From the NCBI GenBank assembly GCA_039881145.1, contig JAYKKI010000052.1, positions 8,871,501 to 8,935,500 on the forward strand: 64,000 nt of DNA, in the 5' to 3' direction. Positions 25,001-37,976 of this stretch are shown in pieces (positions within the stretch are counted from its first letter, which is position 1; each line of letters begins with the position of its first letter). The notes under the pieces were generated by a model. That model was given only the letters and a program-made list of their open reading frames with translations, was not told where the DNA came from and ran no database searches. Source of the DNA: Druceiella hillmani (lineage: Eukaryota > Arthropoda > Insecta > Lepidoptera > Hepialidae). Both the position numbers and the translations under genes were made by a program.

Positions 25001-28000
25001 TTGACTCATTCAGGCAAACTATTAATTAAATTAATAATCTATATTTCGAGTATATCATGCTTTTAATTGAACGTTATTTTCAAAAACTCCTGTTTATTCA
25101 GTGGCTTTATTATTGGTTTGTAAAATATATCACGCATTTTCTTTTCGTATCAATTTCGGCGTAAACGCGAACAATACGAGATTAGAGATAAGAGAAGATT
25201 TTCATCGCACCCTTTTTTATACGTGACATGATGCGCCGTTTTCCATGAAGGTGTAGTAGTCGCTACCTGTGTTCAGTTAGACCCTGTTTCTAAATATCAA
25301 TGTATTTTCCGAATTAATTTATAAAATTGGAAAACCTTTATGTAAAAAATCGACTAATTCCGTCCAAAATACCGAACATCTGCCCACACAATAACAATTA
25401 TACCACCATATATTTCACAGTTGCTCTAAAAACTAGTGTTCCAGCTGCATGCAAAGACCACCCATTTCCTTATCCTGTCGATAAACGGAAAATACTGTGA
25501 TTCATCAGAAAAAATTAATTATTTTGAGAAATTCATTGCGTAAGAGAGAGACTACGTAAAACTTAGTACATATAAATAAATTACCATCATTTTTAAGATA
25601 AATTTATGTTCAAAAAGCCAAACTGATAAAAAAAATTTACCAGGCCCAAATAAATTTATCGGTACCAGGAAAACTTTAGTTTCCAAAATTTATGAAAAAA
25701 GTTATTTTCTGGAACTTGTATTATCGTCATACCACAACACGCCGAACATTATTTTATAGTCACTTTAATATATTTTTTGGCGTGTTATAACACTTAGTTA
25801 GAACTAAACATAAAGTTATAATCTGTTTATAACTTGTATACTCATACCGCCGACGTCTTCAGAAAACAAGGACAAGAAAATTTAGTTTACCGAGGTTTGC
25901 CTCCAGCGTAATCCGTATGTATATCTAGTTGCTTTATTTAAAGATGACGTTTATCAGGAGTTAATTTTATAAGAAAAAAGGCTTGACTACATATTTTTTC
26001 TGTCTCATTTTTCAATAAATTTGAATATTTTTACAATTGTTTTTTCACCAAAAAAACTTTAATGCTTCTTTTCAGTACACTATTTATGTAAATAAACGAT
26101 GACGAATATTTAAGTAATATTTAATAGATTTATAATTTATAATCGATGTAATATTTTAATAGATTTTTTTCGACCCTCTGATTTGTAAATACGGAAAAAT
26201 TTAAATGTATAAAAAGTTTATATGATTTATTGCCCACTATTTTTGAAATTTTCAAACATTATGTTTAAATTATTTCTGGATAAGCTAAATGGATTGGCAA
26301 ATCATACTTCTTAATCTTTTTCGTAAACTCATTATCGATATGTACTTTTAGGCGTAAGTAATATTTTGTACCATCAAAATTAATCTTGCTTTCTTTCCTT
26401 CCATTATGCTCCCATATTGTTATATCTTCTATTCATTAAATAAAAAAAAATAAACTTAGCCTTCCTTAGTTAGTCATTCTTAACTTAATGATAAATTAAA
26501 CTTTTATCAAACCTCGGGATAGGCTTCGTCAAACGAGGGTACTTTAAGAATCATATCTATCCAGACGTGCAGCATATCGTTGGATTACTTTTTTATTTCA
26601 AAAAACATTTTAATGATTCTGAATATTATTAAGTACGAAATTATAATCTAAGCAAAGTAATCAAAATTTATTTCCTTTCCCAACCACAACGAAACGGTGC
26701 TTCTCTCGTATACAGTTATAAAACAAAATATTTCCCGAGCACGAGTAAAAACACATTTGGTACACATCGTTTAATTTCAATCTATGTTCATCATTACATT
26801 AGAATCGCAATATCACCTTTTGATCTACAAAATAATTCCTATATGCCAAATAACTAAACATGCTTTACACATTTTTATCTACCGATAAACAGATTACATA
26901 GACGTTTAAATAAGGATTGTGATGAAAAACAATGTTTCCGCCACATTACTTCATCCTAACAACCAGGTATATTTTTCAATTACTTGAAGAAATGTGAGAT
27001 GATTATTAGAAATAGCTCGAAGAAGTAGAAGAGATAGACAAAAAGTGTGATACCTAAACACAAAGCGCCAGTACTAAGATTCCAACAATGTAATTTTATA
27101 CAATATATTGGTCAAACAATGATCCTTGTTTATATAGAATAGGTTTTTTTGTGATAGAACAGGAATTAGAGATCTCCTGAGTAATGGTGGTGTCTTAGAT
27201 ATACTATTCCTGGATTACTTATGTAACCTCTCTTGACGGTAAATTAAGAACGTAGCTAAGGAAAGGAAATTATACATACGTAATTTGTAGTTTACGTTTT
27301 TTTTAATATTGGATATTTAAAACAATCGATGTTTATTTAATTCAATTTATCGGTAGATTTATCGCTGTGAAGAATCAAAGAAAACGCGTCAGTTGAACAA
27401 TTTGTTGGTAGTAAGATAATAGCGGTCAGTTAATTGCATACTTATTTTTTACTTAATTTTAATACCAACTTAAATTTATTATATGGTAAATCGTTAACAA
27501 AATGAAGTCTGTATTTAAGTTAAGCTTTCTTTTTTATATATATCATAATTTTGTAATTATACATATATAAATTATCAAAATCGAATATCTTGTAGTTAGA
27601 CATGTAAATAAATAATTGTTTGGGACTAACTTAAAGATGAAATCGGACCTTCATCATAATGAGACTTGTTACAATGAAGCTTTTACAATAATATGAAAAT
27701 TAGCTTTCCTAAATTTATTAATTTATTAAAATTCTGTTAAAAGATAAGTTAATTTTAATACCATTAGTTAAAAAACTTATCAAAATTGATTAAGAAATAA
27801 GCGAGAACCACACTTCAAATATACTCATTTGAATGCACAGGATCACCTTTATGAATAATAAAGATGTTTATTCTTAGATATTTTGAAACGTGAAGAATTT
27901 TCATTTACAATAGACCAAAATTTTCAACTAAAAACAAATATGTCAATCAAATGAAATATTTATTTTTCACTGTAAAAGAAAATTCTATGAAGATTTCTGA

Positions 28001-28350
28001 AGAGTTCTGAAATTGAACTCAGGTCTATGAAGATTTCTGAAATTGAATTAACGCTTATGAAATCACATTGAATCATATTTTCAAAAGAAAATAGTTTAAG
28101 AAGTATAATGCAAGTAAGTTTTTCAAAGGAAAATATAGGAAATTTTAATATTTCTGTAAATATAAACAAGAGGGATCATCAATAAAATCATTCGGCTACC
28201 TTATAATTTTCCTCAGACAATTGTAAGAAAATATATTTATTCGTATTGATTCTTTTTATATCCTTGTATTTATACTTACAAGTAATAAGTTGTGTCTGCA
28301 AATAATTTATATCTTTAAAACTTAGTTATTTACTACTTATTGAAAATCTT
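25001..28350. other. AT-rich sequence without recognisable gene
   Basis: No motif or repeat recognised. One short 69-codon frame at 27960-28169 (minus) is low in complexity. Confidence 0.6.
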
Positions 28351-28486
28351 TTTATAGAATGAAATGATCTCTTATGTACTGGAAGAAAACTTACAAAACC
28401 AACATAGAGTATTCACATTTTCTTCTATTAAATGCGCCAAAAATAAGAGTTATAGTATTTTATCACCTGAACTTTTATGTACATTG

Positions 28487-28564
28487 TATAATATTTCACA
28501 AAAACAATATTATATTAAACACAATATTACATTATATAATATTTCACAAAAACAATATTATATC
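28487..28564. repeat. 48 bp tandem duplication (about 1.6 units)
   Basis: TATAATATTTCACAAAAACA at 28487 recurs at 28535 with the same following bases. It lies inside the overlapping frames at 28364-28633 and 28374-28841, whose translated repeats are therefore products of the duplication. Confidence 0.95.
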
Positions 28565-28841
28565 TTTAACCTATTCGAGAGTGTTTGTATTAATTGCAAC
28601 TATTCGGATGAACGTACTAAGCAATTGTCATAGTGAAAACATTGAAAATAATAAATACATAAAAAAATACAAATATCTCTACGTACATTACATGAACCTT
28701 TGCGTACGTGTAGTTATTAAACCCTTGCGTACATATATTTATTCACACATTTACGCATGCATAATATTATACATATTCTTATCAACATACGTTAAACTTG
28801 ATAAAAACTGTAAAGAAATAAGCTGTGCTCTAAATTATTGA

Positions 28842-29820
28842 TGAATTTTAGGATCACGGAGAAAGACTGCTAGCCGAAAAAGTTGGCATGCGTTAGCAAT
28901 TTTCTATAAATTATCATATATTTCAAACTTGGTGGACGAATATTATGTGTAAGGAAAAACCAATACGCGTAAAATTTTGCTGCGATTAATTACATTGAGT
29001 GTAATTTAAAAACATTGATTTAAAAACTTGCAATCAAATTCATAATTACTTTCATATTTTTAAAATTAATATGAATTAGGATTAAATTGAAATAAGTGTA
29101 TACTTCATTTTCTTTGTAATAAAAGCTTAGTTAAGTGCTTACCGTAGTAAGGCTAAGTAATTATTGCCGATGGATTACCAACTTCCAACCATGCTAAACG
29201 TCAGGTACATAAATTTTGGGTATCAATAATACAAAAAAATCAACCTGTACTGATCGACGTAGTGTTACTTATATCATATACTTACTTATATAAAGTCGTA
29301 TATACTTACTTATATAAAGTCGTAAAAGTAATTGTAAAAAAATTACTTAGTCGATAGTAGCTAAATAGGATTAATACAGAGTTATATTTATTATATCATA
29401 CATTTGAACCAATATCAATAAAACCAACGACCTTCGAAAAAACAAGTCAATTTGTTTGAGGGACTAAAATTGTATATTCATTCCAAATGTCGATAAAAGG
29501 TAGATTGAAATTTCAGAGTGCGCCGCTATTCTTAATTTCTAAAGCAAAAAGTACTTATCTAAGAAAACGCCATGAATTTAAATATTGGCAATTTCGTGAA
29601 AATTATATTCTGGAGCTGGTATATTACAGTCGAATATTCTTAATTATTCATTTACGAATAAATCATTTATTTAATAAAAGTATTTTTCTATAAACTATTT
29701 TACACCTATACGTTATTTGCTAATTATAAATTAGGAAGAAACATCAAGAGTATGGAGCTGATGAAGTAATAAAAATAAAGACTTTCATGAAATTTTAACT
29801 CCAAAAACTTAAAAAAAAAA
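28842..29820. other. AT-rich sequence without recognisable gene
   Basis: Holds a perfect 24 bp tandem duplication (29277-29324, unit starting TATACTTACTTATATAAAG) and an unrecognised 68-codon ORF at 29487-29693. Confidence 0.6.
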
Positions 29821-29835
29821 ATATATAAATATATG

Positions 29836-29880
<45 letters not shown>

Positions 29881-29913
29881 ACATATGATAGTGTAACAAT
29901 ATTCTATATACAT

Positions 29914-29964
<51 letters not shown>

Positions 29965-29970
29965 TATATT
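29821..29970. repeat. Compound (TA)n/(CA)n microsatellite
   Basis: Two TA tracts separated by a short unique stretch and a CACACACACACA run at about 29912-29923. Confidence 0.98.
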
Positions 29971-30169
29971 AAGTAATAAAGCCTTAAACTTGGTTTATAA
30001 TAAATCATCATCACTTTTCATTAGAAATCGCAAAATAAAAAATTTACTATGTATTTAAACCAAACAAAAACGCCACTCTGTTTAAAACTTTTAGAAAAAA
30101 AATTGAACAAAAAGATTATTATTTTCTTTTATAATAATATTTTATTAACCAATTAATAATAAAATTTGA

Positions 30170-30589
30170 ATAGAGGAATCTTAAATTTCAGACTAAATGA
30201 CAAGTCTTTCAACGCGATCATTTCATTTATTAATTTATCATCTGCCAAGGACTTTCACATACTAATTATCCCACTGTTTTGTTTTCCGACATATTCATGG
30301 AAGAACATCTGTTTAATATGAGATTTATTACTGTTGTGGGAAGATGATTCAAGTGCAAGTCTGTTACTCACATCCTATTTTCCTTTTCCGCATTTTCCGC
30401 TTTACCAAGTCGGAAAGTCGGGTTTATGACTTCTCATAGCCGTCGCAGTACTTCCTTTTCGAGAAACTTCATTGTCACAGAGCTTGCATATAGCGCGTTC
30501 AGCGTCACGAAACCTAAATATATATTCACTAAAACTGATATAATCCATATTTTGCTAGTCCATATGTCACTAGAAACTGATTTACTCAT
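30170..30589 (-). pseudogene. hAT-type transposase N-terminal relic with BED finger
   Basis: On the minus strand, an ATG at 30589 opens MSKSVSSDIWTSKIW. After a frameshift comes RFRDAERAICKLCDNEVSRK and GSTATAMRSHKPDFPTW, a BED-type zinc finger with the Cys-x2-Cys pair and the first His in place. The second His is not evident, so the finger is damaged. Further on, LADDKLINEMIALKDLSFSL matches the hAT block after the finger (usual form IAxMIALDLQPFSIVED). The catalytic RNase H-like core and dimerisation region are absent. The upstream sequence (30780-30850) has repeated GAATATTCG motifs, a pattern found near hAT ends, but this end runs into a (TA)n tract and no terminal repeat could be fixed. 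Confidence 0.75.
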
Positions 30590-30859
30590 GTTAACAAATG
30601 ACTAATCACACTCGAACCTCAAGATTCACTTGTTTCTGTTTGCGATTCGTCGATGTAAACAAACAACTGTTGGCTTTTATCGAATTAGCTCGCCAATTCA
30701 CGGAATGAGATGCAAATAGTGAAAATGTGTGCGTGCGACTTGCTCGGCAATTCAGCTGTCAAAATTGAGTCATAGATAAAGGGCGCCAGATTTAAAAACT
30801 GAATATTCGCATCCGACTTTGCGTACGCGAATGCTTAAAAATGAATATTCGTTACATAA

Positions 30860-30861
<2 letters not shown>

Positions 30862-30915
<54 letters not shown>
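30862..30915. repeat. (TA)n microsatellite
   Basis: Uninterrupted TA alternation abutting the upstream side of the hAT relic. Confidence 0.98.
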
Positions 30916-30920
<5 letters not shown>

Positions 30921-32300
30921 AATTCCGCTAAAATTTTTCTCCATGGAAAAATCACCTACCGCTCCTGAACTCTGAATAATTTAAACAGAAATTAGAAATA
31001 TAAAAAGAAGGGAATTAATTCTAAAAGAAACAATAAAATTATTACTATAACCGATTTTTTTAAATGTTTATGTTATATGGTATTTTTGTTTTACATTTCA
31101 AAATTACTTTATGACATAATATAGTGCTTGTTAAAAATGTTTTCTCTCAAGAGTTAAACCATGAAAGCATTAGAAGTGGTTTTAATTGCAAACCATTTAC
31201 AATTTAAACGGTTTACGCTGTAAATGCTTTACGAGTAGCATTACGGTGCTGGAGTGTAAGGTGAAAGGTAATAACTAGTCAGCCGACTTACTCAATGTAG
31301 CCAATCTCTAGACATCGTTCGTTATGGCAACTGCGTTTGTTTTCAGCAAACGGCTAGTCTTGCGAACTTGAAAACCACTACATTAAGAATATGCATAACG
31401 CATAACAAAAACGATCAAAAGTAATCAAAGAAAATAAAACATATGATATTTCTATTTTAACGCACATGTTCTACAAAATTCCTATCACCGACTAAAAAGA
31501 AAAACACAAAAAAAACGAAAGGTTACAGTTGTAGGTTTTTAATTACATATCACTGAACACAACTTTCTATGCTTCTTAATCTTTTCGACGTTAATTGTTA
31601 ACACACTAGTCTCCTGAATAAATGTGAAGTGACATACGTCTTTTAAAACACTGTAATATTTTATTTCACTTCTCGCAACAATCTGACTACTAAATATGGA
31701 ACAAAAGAAATTTATATAGCTTCTGACTCTCGTTGTTGAAAGAATATAATATAAACACCAAGTATTAGGAGTGCAAAATCATTTTTTTTCCTTACACTAA
31801 TCAATTCGCACTTATATGTCAAATCAGTACTTAAAATTATCATAATAAAATCCTTATATTTCTCCTCCTTACACTTATAAGTTTTCTTTGATCCTCTTAA
31901 TTAAATATAAAAATAAGCTTTATCATTATTTGTATTTATCTTAATGATAAAATAAGATTAATAAATGGTCTAACTCAGCCTCCAGTAATAACAAGCATTT
32001 CGAATATCATATATTTTAAGATGTGAATCGAACAAAACCTTAATTTAATTCTAAAACACTGTTAATATTACAACGCAATCTAAGCACAAAAAAATAATTC
32101 CAATTTTAACTTCATAAACCGATGTTTTTTCACTTTTTAAATTACCTAAAAAGGAGAGAACAAAATACTTCTTAAATTTAAATAAACACACAAATTTAAT
32201 CTGAATAATTGTACTTCAATGTACATTTATCGTAACATGTGAACCGTTATAACATACTATTTGCAAAGTAGTTTCTTTAAATGTGCAAAATAGTTCTTCG
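30916..32300. other. AT-rich sequence without recognisable gene
   Basis: A less AT-rich stretch near 31190-31390 has short self-complementary words (for example CATTTACAATTTAAACGG, CTGTAAATGC) but no ORF or known repeat. Confidence 0.55.
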
Positions 32301-32301
32301 C

Positions 32302-32376
32302 AATTGAATGAAACTACGTCATGTACTATTCTTTCGACTTACTTCAAGTTATTTACCACGACCTAAGTTTCATTGT
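32302..32376 (-). repeat. Penelope-like foldback fragment, copy 2
   Basis: Antisense arm: CAATTGAATGAAACTACGTC, ATTTACCACGACCTAAGTTT, then CTTACAACAT. It stops before the CTGAAGA element of the hammerhead-like core. Copy D of the large repeat follows directly. Confidence 0.7.
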
Positions 32377-32384
32377 CTTACAAC

Positions 32385-32526
32385 ATATAATTTGATTGAA
32401 TATTTCCAGTTTATTTATTCAATTGCCCACAAAAACTAGATGAGTAAACAAAAAATAAATTGTTTGTGAAAACTGGTATTTACCGAAATGTGGCCACCGA
32501 ATATAAATAGACAAATATTGTAACTA
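32385..32526 (+). repeat. Large repeat family, copy D (fragment)
   Basis: ATTTGATTGAATATTTCCAG, GCCCACAAAAACTAGATGAG and AAATGTGGCCACCGAATATA match copy A at about 4698-4815 with high identity. It is sandwiched between two foldback fragments, which suggests a joint rearrangement or insertion. Confidence 0.85.
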
Positions 32527-32708
32527 AATATATCACAATTAAATGAAACTACTTGATGTAGTATTATTTATACTTTCTTTAAGTTGTTTACCACAACCTA
32601 GATTTCGTTGTATTACAACATCTACTAATGTTACTACATCACGTAGTTTCATTTAATTATGAATAATGAATGTCTACAAAATTGACGCCAAATATATTCA
32701 ATATAATT
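32526..32708. repeat. Penelope-like foldback fragment, copy 3 (inverted pair)
   Basis: An antisense arm (CACAATTAAATGAAACTACT to GTATTACAACATC, 32529-32622) is joined to a truncated sense arm (ACTACATCACGTAGTTTCAT, TGAATAATGAATGTCTACAA, CCAAATATATTCAATAT, to about 32704). The hammerhead-like core is decayed and lacks its CTGAAGA part. Confidence 0.75.
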
Positions 32709-35520
32709 CCTCGGATTAATATTTTATCCTGGGAATAAAGTATTGTTGTGAAGAACATTAAATTAAAATCATTATATGGGGCAAATTACTTCATATTAGC
32801 ACGAACACCAATGATCATTGCTGACGAATCTTCATAAAGGCATTTATTTGAGATAATTTTTTCTATTACTTGAGCTAAGGTGAAGTGATTATTAAAAAAG
32901 CGTCAGCTTGAAATAATTAAGCTTATGTCAAGGTAATTTCACAAAACAAACTAGTCAAATGTCTATTCTTATTTAATCACAATAGAATTTGATTTTAAGG
33001 TATGAGTACATGGATACAACATGTCTTTACCAATATAATATTTTGCTATGTTTTCGTCACTTACTGAGCTGGAAGGCTTTCATAACGTACGTACTCAAAT
33101 AATTCGTTTTTGCTTTTTTTCTGTAATAAAATTGTTTGGACAAATTTCGTAGTGTATATCAATAAATAAATCAATTTCTCTTCATGCCATGTTAACGTAA
33201 ATTAACGTCTAATGAAGTAGCATAAAAGAGCAATTCAGATGATAAAATAACGCGCTAAACGCAACTTAACTATCCAACTAACAGCTGTCACTTTGTAACT
33301 TTGCTCACTGCGGTGGTATTTGTTGGAAGAGAAGGTTTAATTATAACTTTTAAATCGTCGTAAAAATGTTATAAAACGACATTTTTACAATTCGACATAA
33401 CATGCCGCATATTTAGTGAGCAGGTCTTATGAATATAAATGAGATGTTAAGTGGTGCGAGGTGTCAGTGATGGTTTGTGGACAATTATTTCAGTGTTTCG
33501 TTAAAATCCATGTAAGGAAAAAATATAGATTTGGTAAGCATAAAGTTAACGAGAAAAGTTTAGTAAGCTTTTTCCTAGCTTTATCCTTAGTACAGGGAAA
33601 ATAAAATATGTATAAATAATTATTTCATAAAATATGTAAAAATAATTCCAAAAACTAAGGAAATTTTCTGAAAATTAATAGGTACACATTGAAATTTTAA
33701 TTTGAAACAACCAAAAGAGTTATATGAAAGAAAAGAACAGAAAAGAATATGACGAAATAAGAAAACTTAGTCAAACGTGACTGAAAAGTCTGGAGATGAA
33801 AACTTGTGGATATAAGAAATAAAATTGTTATGAGAATATACATGTATTTAAGTATTTATTTAATTTAATTAAAAGTTAAAAAGCATTCCCTTTTATTAAA
33901 GACCTCTCTGTATTATAATATTACTGACCTGTTCCTATGCAACTAATCTTTGGATTGAAAAAGTTGTGCTAATATATACTAATTAAAACAAGTTTGGGCA
34001 GTATTACTATCGTTTTCTCCTTTATTTAGAACAAAATTTCATACTTAAATTTTCTACTATCGTTAAACAGTTGTCTTAGTTCCAAAATCTATGTCTAACA
34101 CGCTTTTAATACATGCCCCTGATTTTTTTAGAATATGTATATAATTGCCAATACTTAAAACTGCTAAAAGACGGAATTCTTAAAAACAAAAGTCTGAAAG
34201 ACGGAATTGTAATACCAACCGCAAAACATTAACTACGCTTATAAATCAGCGCTACTCCGCTCCTGCTTTCTTTATTAATTCATCTGGTAATCGATAGAAA
34301 TTATGATAAGTATGACTGAAATAATATGTTTAACTTATTTTTAAGAAGTTAAGATGAAACAGACTGAAGATTAGTTTTGAACATCCGCCGTAAACTTCCG
34401 CATTTTTATATAAAACAAGTTCTTGTAAAAATTTATTATAAACCAAAAGACAGACAATAGAAAAAAAATAAAACTTTGTGTTATAACATTTGAATTATAC
34501 ACCCCGTGCAGACGCAGTTTATATTATTAAAAGTAATGTATATTAACGTCGATGATTAATGACGGTACGCAGATACAATTTTTTTACGAATGTGTAAATA
34601 CATTAGTTTTAATTAAACTTAATATTTATTTATGCTTGTATGTATGCGTAAATAAAACTTGAATTTATTAGGTTGTTCACAGTAATCAGATTTATGGGTT
34701 CTTGTAAACTGATAATACAATTTTTATTACATAGTTTTTTCTTGCCCGATTGAAATGGTTAACGTGTTTCATTTGTAATTTAAGCACAATGTATTTCCAT
34801 TTAATGCGAAAAATAGTTTCAATAAAAGCAATATTAAGCATTATAATAAAGAATTTATGTCTAACAAATTATCCTTCCGCTCATAAGAAATAACAATATT
34901 ATTTATTTTCATAAAATTTATTATTTCTGTGTTGTAGACACATTAATACAAAATCATATTTATATATTAATAATAATCTTTCATTACATTATTATACTTC
35001 TTTGATAAATCTTATTATTAAATAAATTATTAACAAATGGATGTAACAAAATACAAAATAAATAATACTAACTTTATGACTAACGAGATGGAAAGGATCA
35101 TTTTTGTAACATTTTTCAAAACCTCTACTGTTTACAACATAAATATATGGTCAGGTGAACAATATTTGCACCAGTTTGGACACACGATATGTAAATTAAT
35201 AAAATTGTAAAATTTGATGGAAATGTAGAAATAGAATACTCTAAAATTTGGTGGCTTTATGACAAACTAGAATAATACCTTCAATTAATAATTTATACAT
35301 TTACAAAAAAGAAAGAGCCATTAGAGAATTACGTTCGTAATGAGTTTTGAAATGACACTGGAAATGATTTATGAAAATACTATCAAGCTGCAACATCTTA
35401 ATGATCAGGTAATCATCAATCTGGGATGGATCAATCGAAATAAATTAATGGATTTATTCTGTCTTTATTTGGAGTCTAATTTTCTACCCAACTTAACTTA
35501 ACGCAGTGAAAAATTCAGTT
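32709..35520. other. AT-rich sequence without recognisable gene
   Basis: No recognised gene, repeat or coding frame. Confidence 0.6.
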
Positions 35521-35525
35521 TAATT

Positions 35526-35556
35526 TACTCAGGGAAAAACAATTTTTCCCTGAGTA
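35526..35556. other. Perfect 14/3/14 hairpin
   Basis: The arm TACTCAGGGAAAAA (35526-35539), a CAA loop and the exact inverse complement TTTTTCCCTGAGTA (35543-35556). No T-run or gene is present that would suggest a terminator. Confidence 0.95.
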
Positions 35557-37954
35557 CTTCCTCTTTAAAACATTTTACTCGTGTAAGTATGTGTATATAT
35601 TTCTATAATATTTCTACATTTTAAAGTGAAAATCCCTCAAGTAACGATATTAATCAGAAGACATCAAAACTATAAAGAATTAGGGTATTTTTCTCACATA
35701 CGCTAACTCTGTTCGACAAACATGACTTCAAGTCTCTCTTGAATATATTACCTATTTACATATAAATATTTTTTCTTTTTATGAAACTGAAAAAAAACAA
35801 ATATTAGAACGTTATTCAAATTTTAGTGTTTATTAATTTTTACTTAACAAACCATGCGAAAACATATGATGGCACTTAACAAATTTTTAAGTTTTATTTC
35901 AAGTTCCTGATCGAAAATATCACAACATTTTATTTGAGTTATAAAAATAGATTGATAAAAATAAATTATGTTATAAAATTTACCACTATTTTGGATATTT
36001 GGTTATAATTTTCTTGCTCATCAGGCAAATTAATTTTTTCCAGAACTTGTTCTTTCTATTAAGCAATGACTGAATGGTTTTGAAAAGAAGTTATGTGAAA
36101 AGCTTAAGAACGTCGTGTAAAAATAATTAATAAATCGAACTGGAAATTTTAATTACTTTATCCGAAATGTAATAAGAACTAAAATTACACAAAGTAATAC
36201 ACGAGAATTTTTTAAAAGATCAAATGCAATTTGAAACTCATACTTTGGAGGCCAAGAAAATATTTAGTCTTAAAACGGTCCTATGACATTGTTTATTCAA
36301 TCGCTTGTGAACTATTGAGCAAATACAAGGTACACTAATACACGTCCTCAGAATCATAGTTATAACCAAAAAATAAACACATGCAAAAACCTACATACGC
36401 ATTCCATATAACAGGGACGCCACGGGGCGTAGTAACTAGAGATGTGTCAATCACGAACGAACGAATTAGTGGAACCCTGTCTTTTAAACTGAACGAATGA
36501 TCAAATCACGAAGTTGTGAATGATTGGATCTTTTTCGTCGTTCTCCAGTTGGATCGATAGCTTCGCTCGAATCACATGTTATACACTATCGAAGTACCGA
36601 CACGCATCGGTACTCAGTTATATATTCGTAAATTATGTTATAAATTAAGTGTGTTTATTATAGAAACTAGTGATAAACTAGGTATGAATATCATTTTCTT
36701 GCAAAACTTCATATCTCCTTTCAAAAAACATTGTTTGAAGATTTGTTTCTTGTGTATATGTTCCGAACTTGACACGATACACATATTCGTATCGGCATGT
36801 TCCAGTAACACGAGAATACTACCAGATTCGGTATTATCCAAAACACGATTCGACTAACTGACAGAGTTAAAGCAGCTTGCATATAGGTACCAAATTAACA
36901 TTTCTTACTTATCAGCTCACTTACTGGGTAACTTTTATTAAACTTTGCAACTATTACTGTAATTTTGACCTTTGCATTCAGTTCTTATTCATATTTGCCT
37001 TAACTTATTCCATTTAGTGACATCGTGCATATGAATTAATTTCCCAAGATATTGCAATAGTTACATCACTAATTTTTTTACGGATCTCACCATATCTTAC
37101 GGTAGTTTTTAGGATTATAAGGAAATCTTTATTTGTACAGATTCTCCACAGTAATTTTTAAATATATTTGTTGAGAATAGAAAAAAATTACATAAATTAT
37201 CAAGAACTAGCAGAAGGTAAGAATAAACACAAAAAATGCACATCACATTTTTGTTACGTCACTACTCTATTCTCATGTCAAATTTCGTGTAATTCAGTGA
37301 AATGATTTTCAAACAAAAGTGATTTGATTGACTGGAATAGAAATTTTTCAAAAACATACAAACAAAATCAAAACTTCTAAACTACAGATTTTTGCGAAAC
37401 TAATGTTTTTTCTAAATAACTTCTCACTATGTTTTCTATTTAAAAAAAAGTTTGGGCTACCAGAAATGGGTTAGCTGTATAATGTGGATTATTACCTTCT
37501 ATTATAAATAAAATTTTAATTAGAAATAAATGGGTGAAACAATTTATAAAAAAGCTACTATTACACTCCCTTGTTATTATTTAGAACTCGTTTGACTAGT
37601 CACCGATCGTGGATATTTGAAGCAACAACAATGGCACTTGGAATATATTGTTTGTTACATGCACTTACTATATCTATTCAACAATATTAGTGATTTTCTT
37701 AAGCATTTTGGCTTGTTTATGGACTGATCGTTGCTCACCTGGCTACTCGGTTTGTGTAAGTCGAGCTGTTTTACCTATGGCTGAAAATCTACTTGAGTTT
37801 CGTGCGCCCTACGCACCATATATATACGGCATATTTACAAATTCATCATGAAAAATATATAATAATATAAAGGAATATATTATCAAACTATTTTATTTTA
37901 TTAGTCTAGCAGTAATAATTTTTTAATAAAATTATTTTTAAAAATAAACGTTCT
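35557..37954. other. AT-rich sequence, no recognisable gene
   Basis: A possible hAT-like terminal sequence lies near 36440-36570. The frames at 36576-36857 (plus), 36638-36841 (minus) and 37648-37851 (plus) are not recognised. Confidence 0.5.
36440..36570. repeat. Possible hAT-like element end
   Basis: TAGAGATGTGTCAATCACGA, followed by repeated AACGAACGAAT, AACGAATGATC and AATCACGAAGTTGTGA words, resembles the TAGAGATG-type ends of hAT elements with nested ACGAACGA motifs. No partner terminal repeat or 8 bp target duplication was found within view. Confidence 0.3.
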
Positions 37955-37976
37955 AGCATATATATATATATATATG
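37955..37976. repeat. Short (TA)n microsatellite
   Basis: About ten TA units. Confidence 0.95.

Noticed and set aside
28374..28841. 155-codon ORF (longest in the window)
   Set aside because: Tyr/Ile/Asn-rich low-complexity translation, overlapped by another frame, and containing an out-of-frame-like tandem duplication; no motif.
35526..35556. Intrinsic transcription terminator
   Set aside because: A hairpin alone is not meaningful in an animal genome, and no gene or T-tract pairs with it.
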